Part shown: piece by piece, positions 63,703 to 64,000 of the stretch
Layout: every line of letters starts with the position of its first letter
How positions within the stretch are numbered: the stretch's first letter is position 1
DNA from: an uncultured Rhizobiaceae group bacterium
GTDB lineage: Bacteria; Pseudomonadota; Alphaproteobacteria; Rhizobiales; Rhizobiaceae
Reading direction: 5' to 3'
Length of the DNA: 64,000 bases
NCBI GenBank assembly: GCA_938010435.1
Contig: CALLUS010000017.1
Location: forward strand, 34,964-98,963
The notes under the pieces: generated by a model
Databases searched by the model: none
Told to the model about the DNA's origin: nothing
What the model saw: the letters and a program-made list of their open reading frames with translations, nothing else
Translations under genes and position numbers: made by a program

Positions 63703-64000
63703 AATGGGAACGCCTTTGCGCTTCCACCTGGAATATAAAATGGCGGTTGCTGGCCACCATGAGGTTCACCAGCATGCCTATATCTAACCTCAGGCGACAT
63801 ACCTTTTGGATCACATTTATTGGGTTTCCAAGTAACAGCATTTCTAATTTTATCGCCGGGTCCGCACCCTAGTGTTGTATGAGGATATCCGCCAGCTTTG
63901 CTATCTGGGCCTATGTTAGTCAACTTCGGCTTTCGAGCATTATGCACCCAAATCAGCTCATCACCAACGAGATAGTTGTGCGTGATTTCACCGGGGCGGG
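63699..64000 (-). CDS. C-terminal end of a HINT-domain polymorphic toxin (partial)
   Basis: The frame enters from the right window edge. The first visible residues, GEITHNYLVGDELIWVHNA, match the closing segment of pretoxin HINT domains (usually HTYFVG...VHNA), which self-cleave to free the toxin tip. About 80 residues follow (GGYPHTTLGCGPGDKIRNAV, RYRHAGEPHGGQQPPFYIPGG) and form a C-terminal toxin domain I cannot name. The 5' part, with delivery domains, is outside. An ordinary self-splicing intein is less likely because of the immunity-like gene downstream. Confidence 0.65.
   Translation of the reverse strand, partial: RPGEITHNYLVGDELIWVHNARKPKLTNIGPDSKAGGYPHTTLGCGPGDKIRNAVTWKPNKCDPKGMSPEVRYRHAGEPHGGQQPPFYIPGGSAKAFPL

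Overview
The window looks like chromosomal DNA of a free-living, probably marine alphaproteobacterium. The evidence is a protocatechuate 4,5-cleavage (lig) cluster, a cbb3 oxidase operon with a FixI-type ATPase, TRAP and ABC solute transporters, FCD-type GntR regulators, and moderate, slightly AT-rich base composition by eye. I cannot name a genus. I found no rRNA, tRNA, CRISPR array or intact insertion sequence. Genes are tightly packed, with many ATGA, GTGA or TTGA stop/start overlaps.

Layout. 1-4731: 4-hydroxybenzoate/protocatechuate catabolism (galB, pobA and a GntR regulator on minus; ligA, ligB, ligC on plus), followed by a lone hexapeptide acyltransferase. 5509-13185 (minus): an operon running DUF1971 protein, 4-TM protein, ccoN-ccoO-ccoQ-ccoP, a small TM protein, a DUF2189 protein, ccoI, ccoS. 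13383-24846: a LacI/GntR-type repressor facing a ten-gene operon for sugar-acid uptake and the idonate/ketogluconate/gluconate route (ABC importer, cytochrome b561, 2-hydroxyacid dehydrogenase, two SDRs, gluconokinase, L-idonate dehydrogenase, lactonase), with a perfect palindromic operator between them. 24961-29018 (minus): five overlapping genes for an unassigned redox system (Rieske-FMN glutamate-synthase-like protein, membrane Rieske/ferric-reductase-like protein, three small membrane or anchored proteins). 29202-31833: cation/proton antiporter, universal stress protein, proC. 31900-39455: TRAP transporter, DadA-like oxidoreductase, GntR regulator, Asp/Glu-racemase-family protein and a TPP enzyme, tied together by two operators with the core CTGTATACAG. 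About 39840-40095: a decayed catalase fragment. 40102-52126: a nine-gene candidate biosynthetic locus (HMG-CoA reductase-like, UbiA, PPDK/rifampicin-phosphotransferase-like, DUF3419/BtaA-like, phytol/dolichol-kinase-like, GNAT, AMP ligase; divergent sulfotransferase and P450). 52449-62918: a type II secretion system in two convergent operons. 63280-64000: an immunity-like gene and the 3' end of a HINT-containing polymorphic toxin cut by the window edge.

The strongest candidates for undescribed biology are the 40-52 kb locus, which combines isoprenoid, headgroup-transfer, phosphotransfer, acyl-activation, oxidation and sulfation enzymes in one architecture, and the five-gene Rieske/FMN redox operon at 25-29 kb. 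Functions proposed for these two are inference from families and context. The catabolic, oxidase, transport and secretion assignments rest on clear motifs and gene order.
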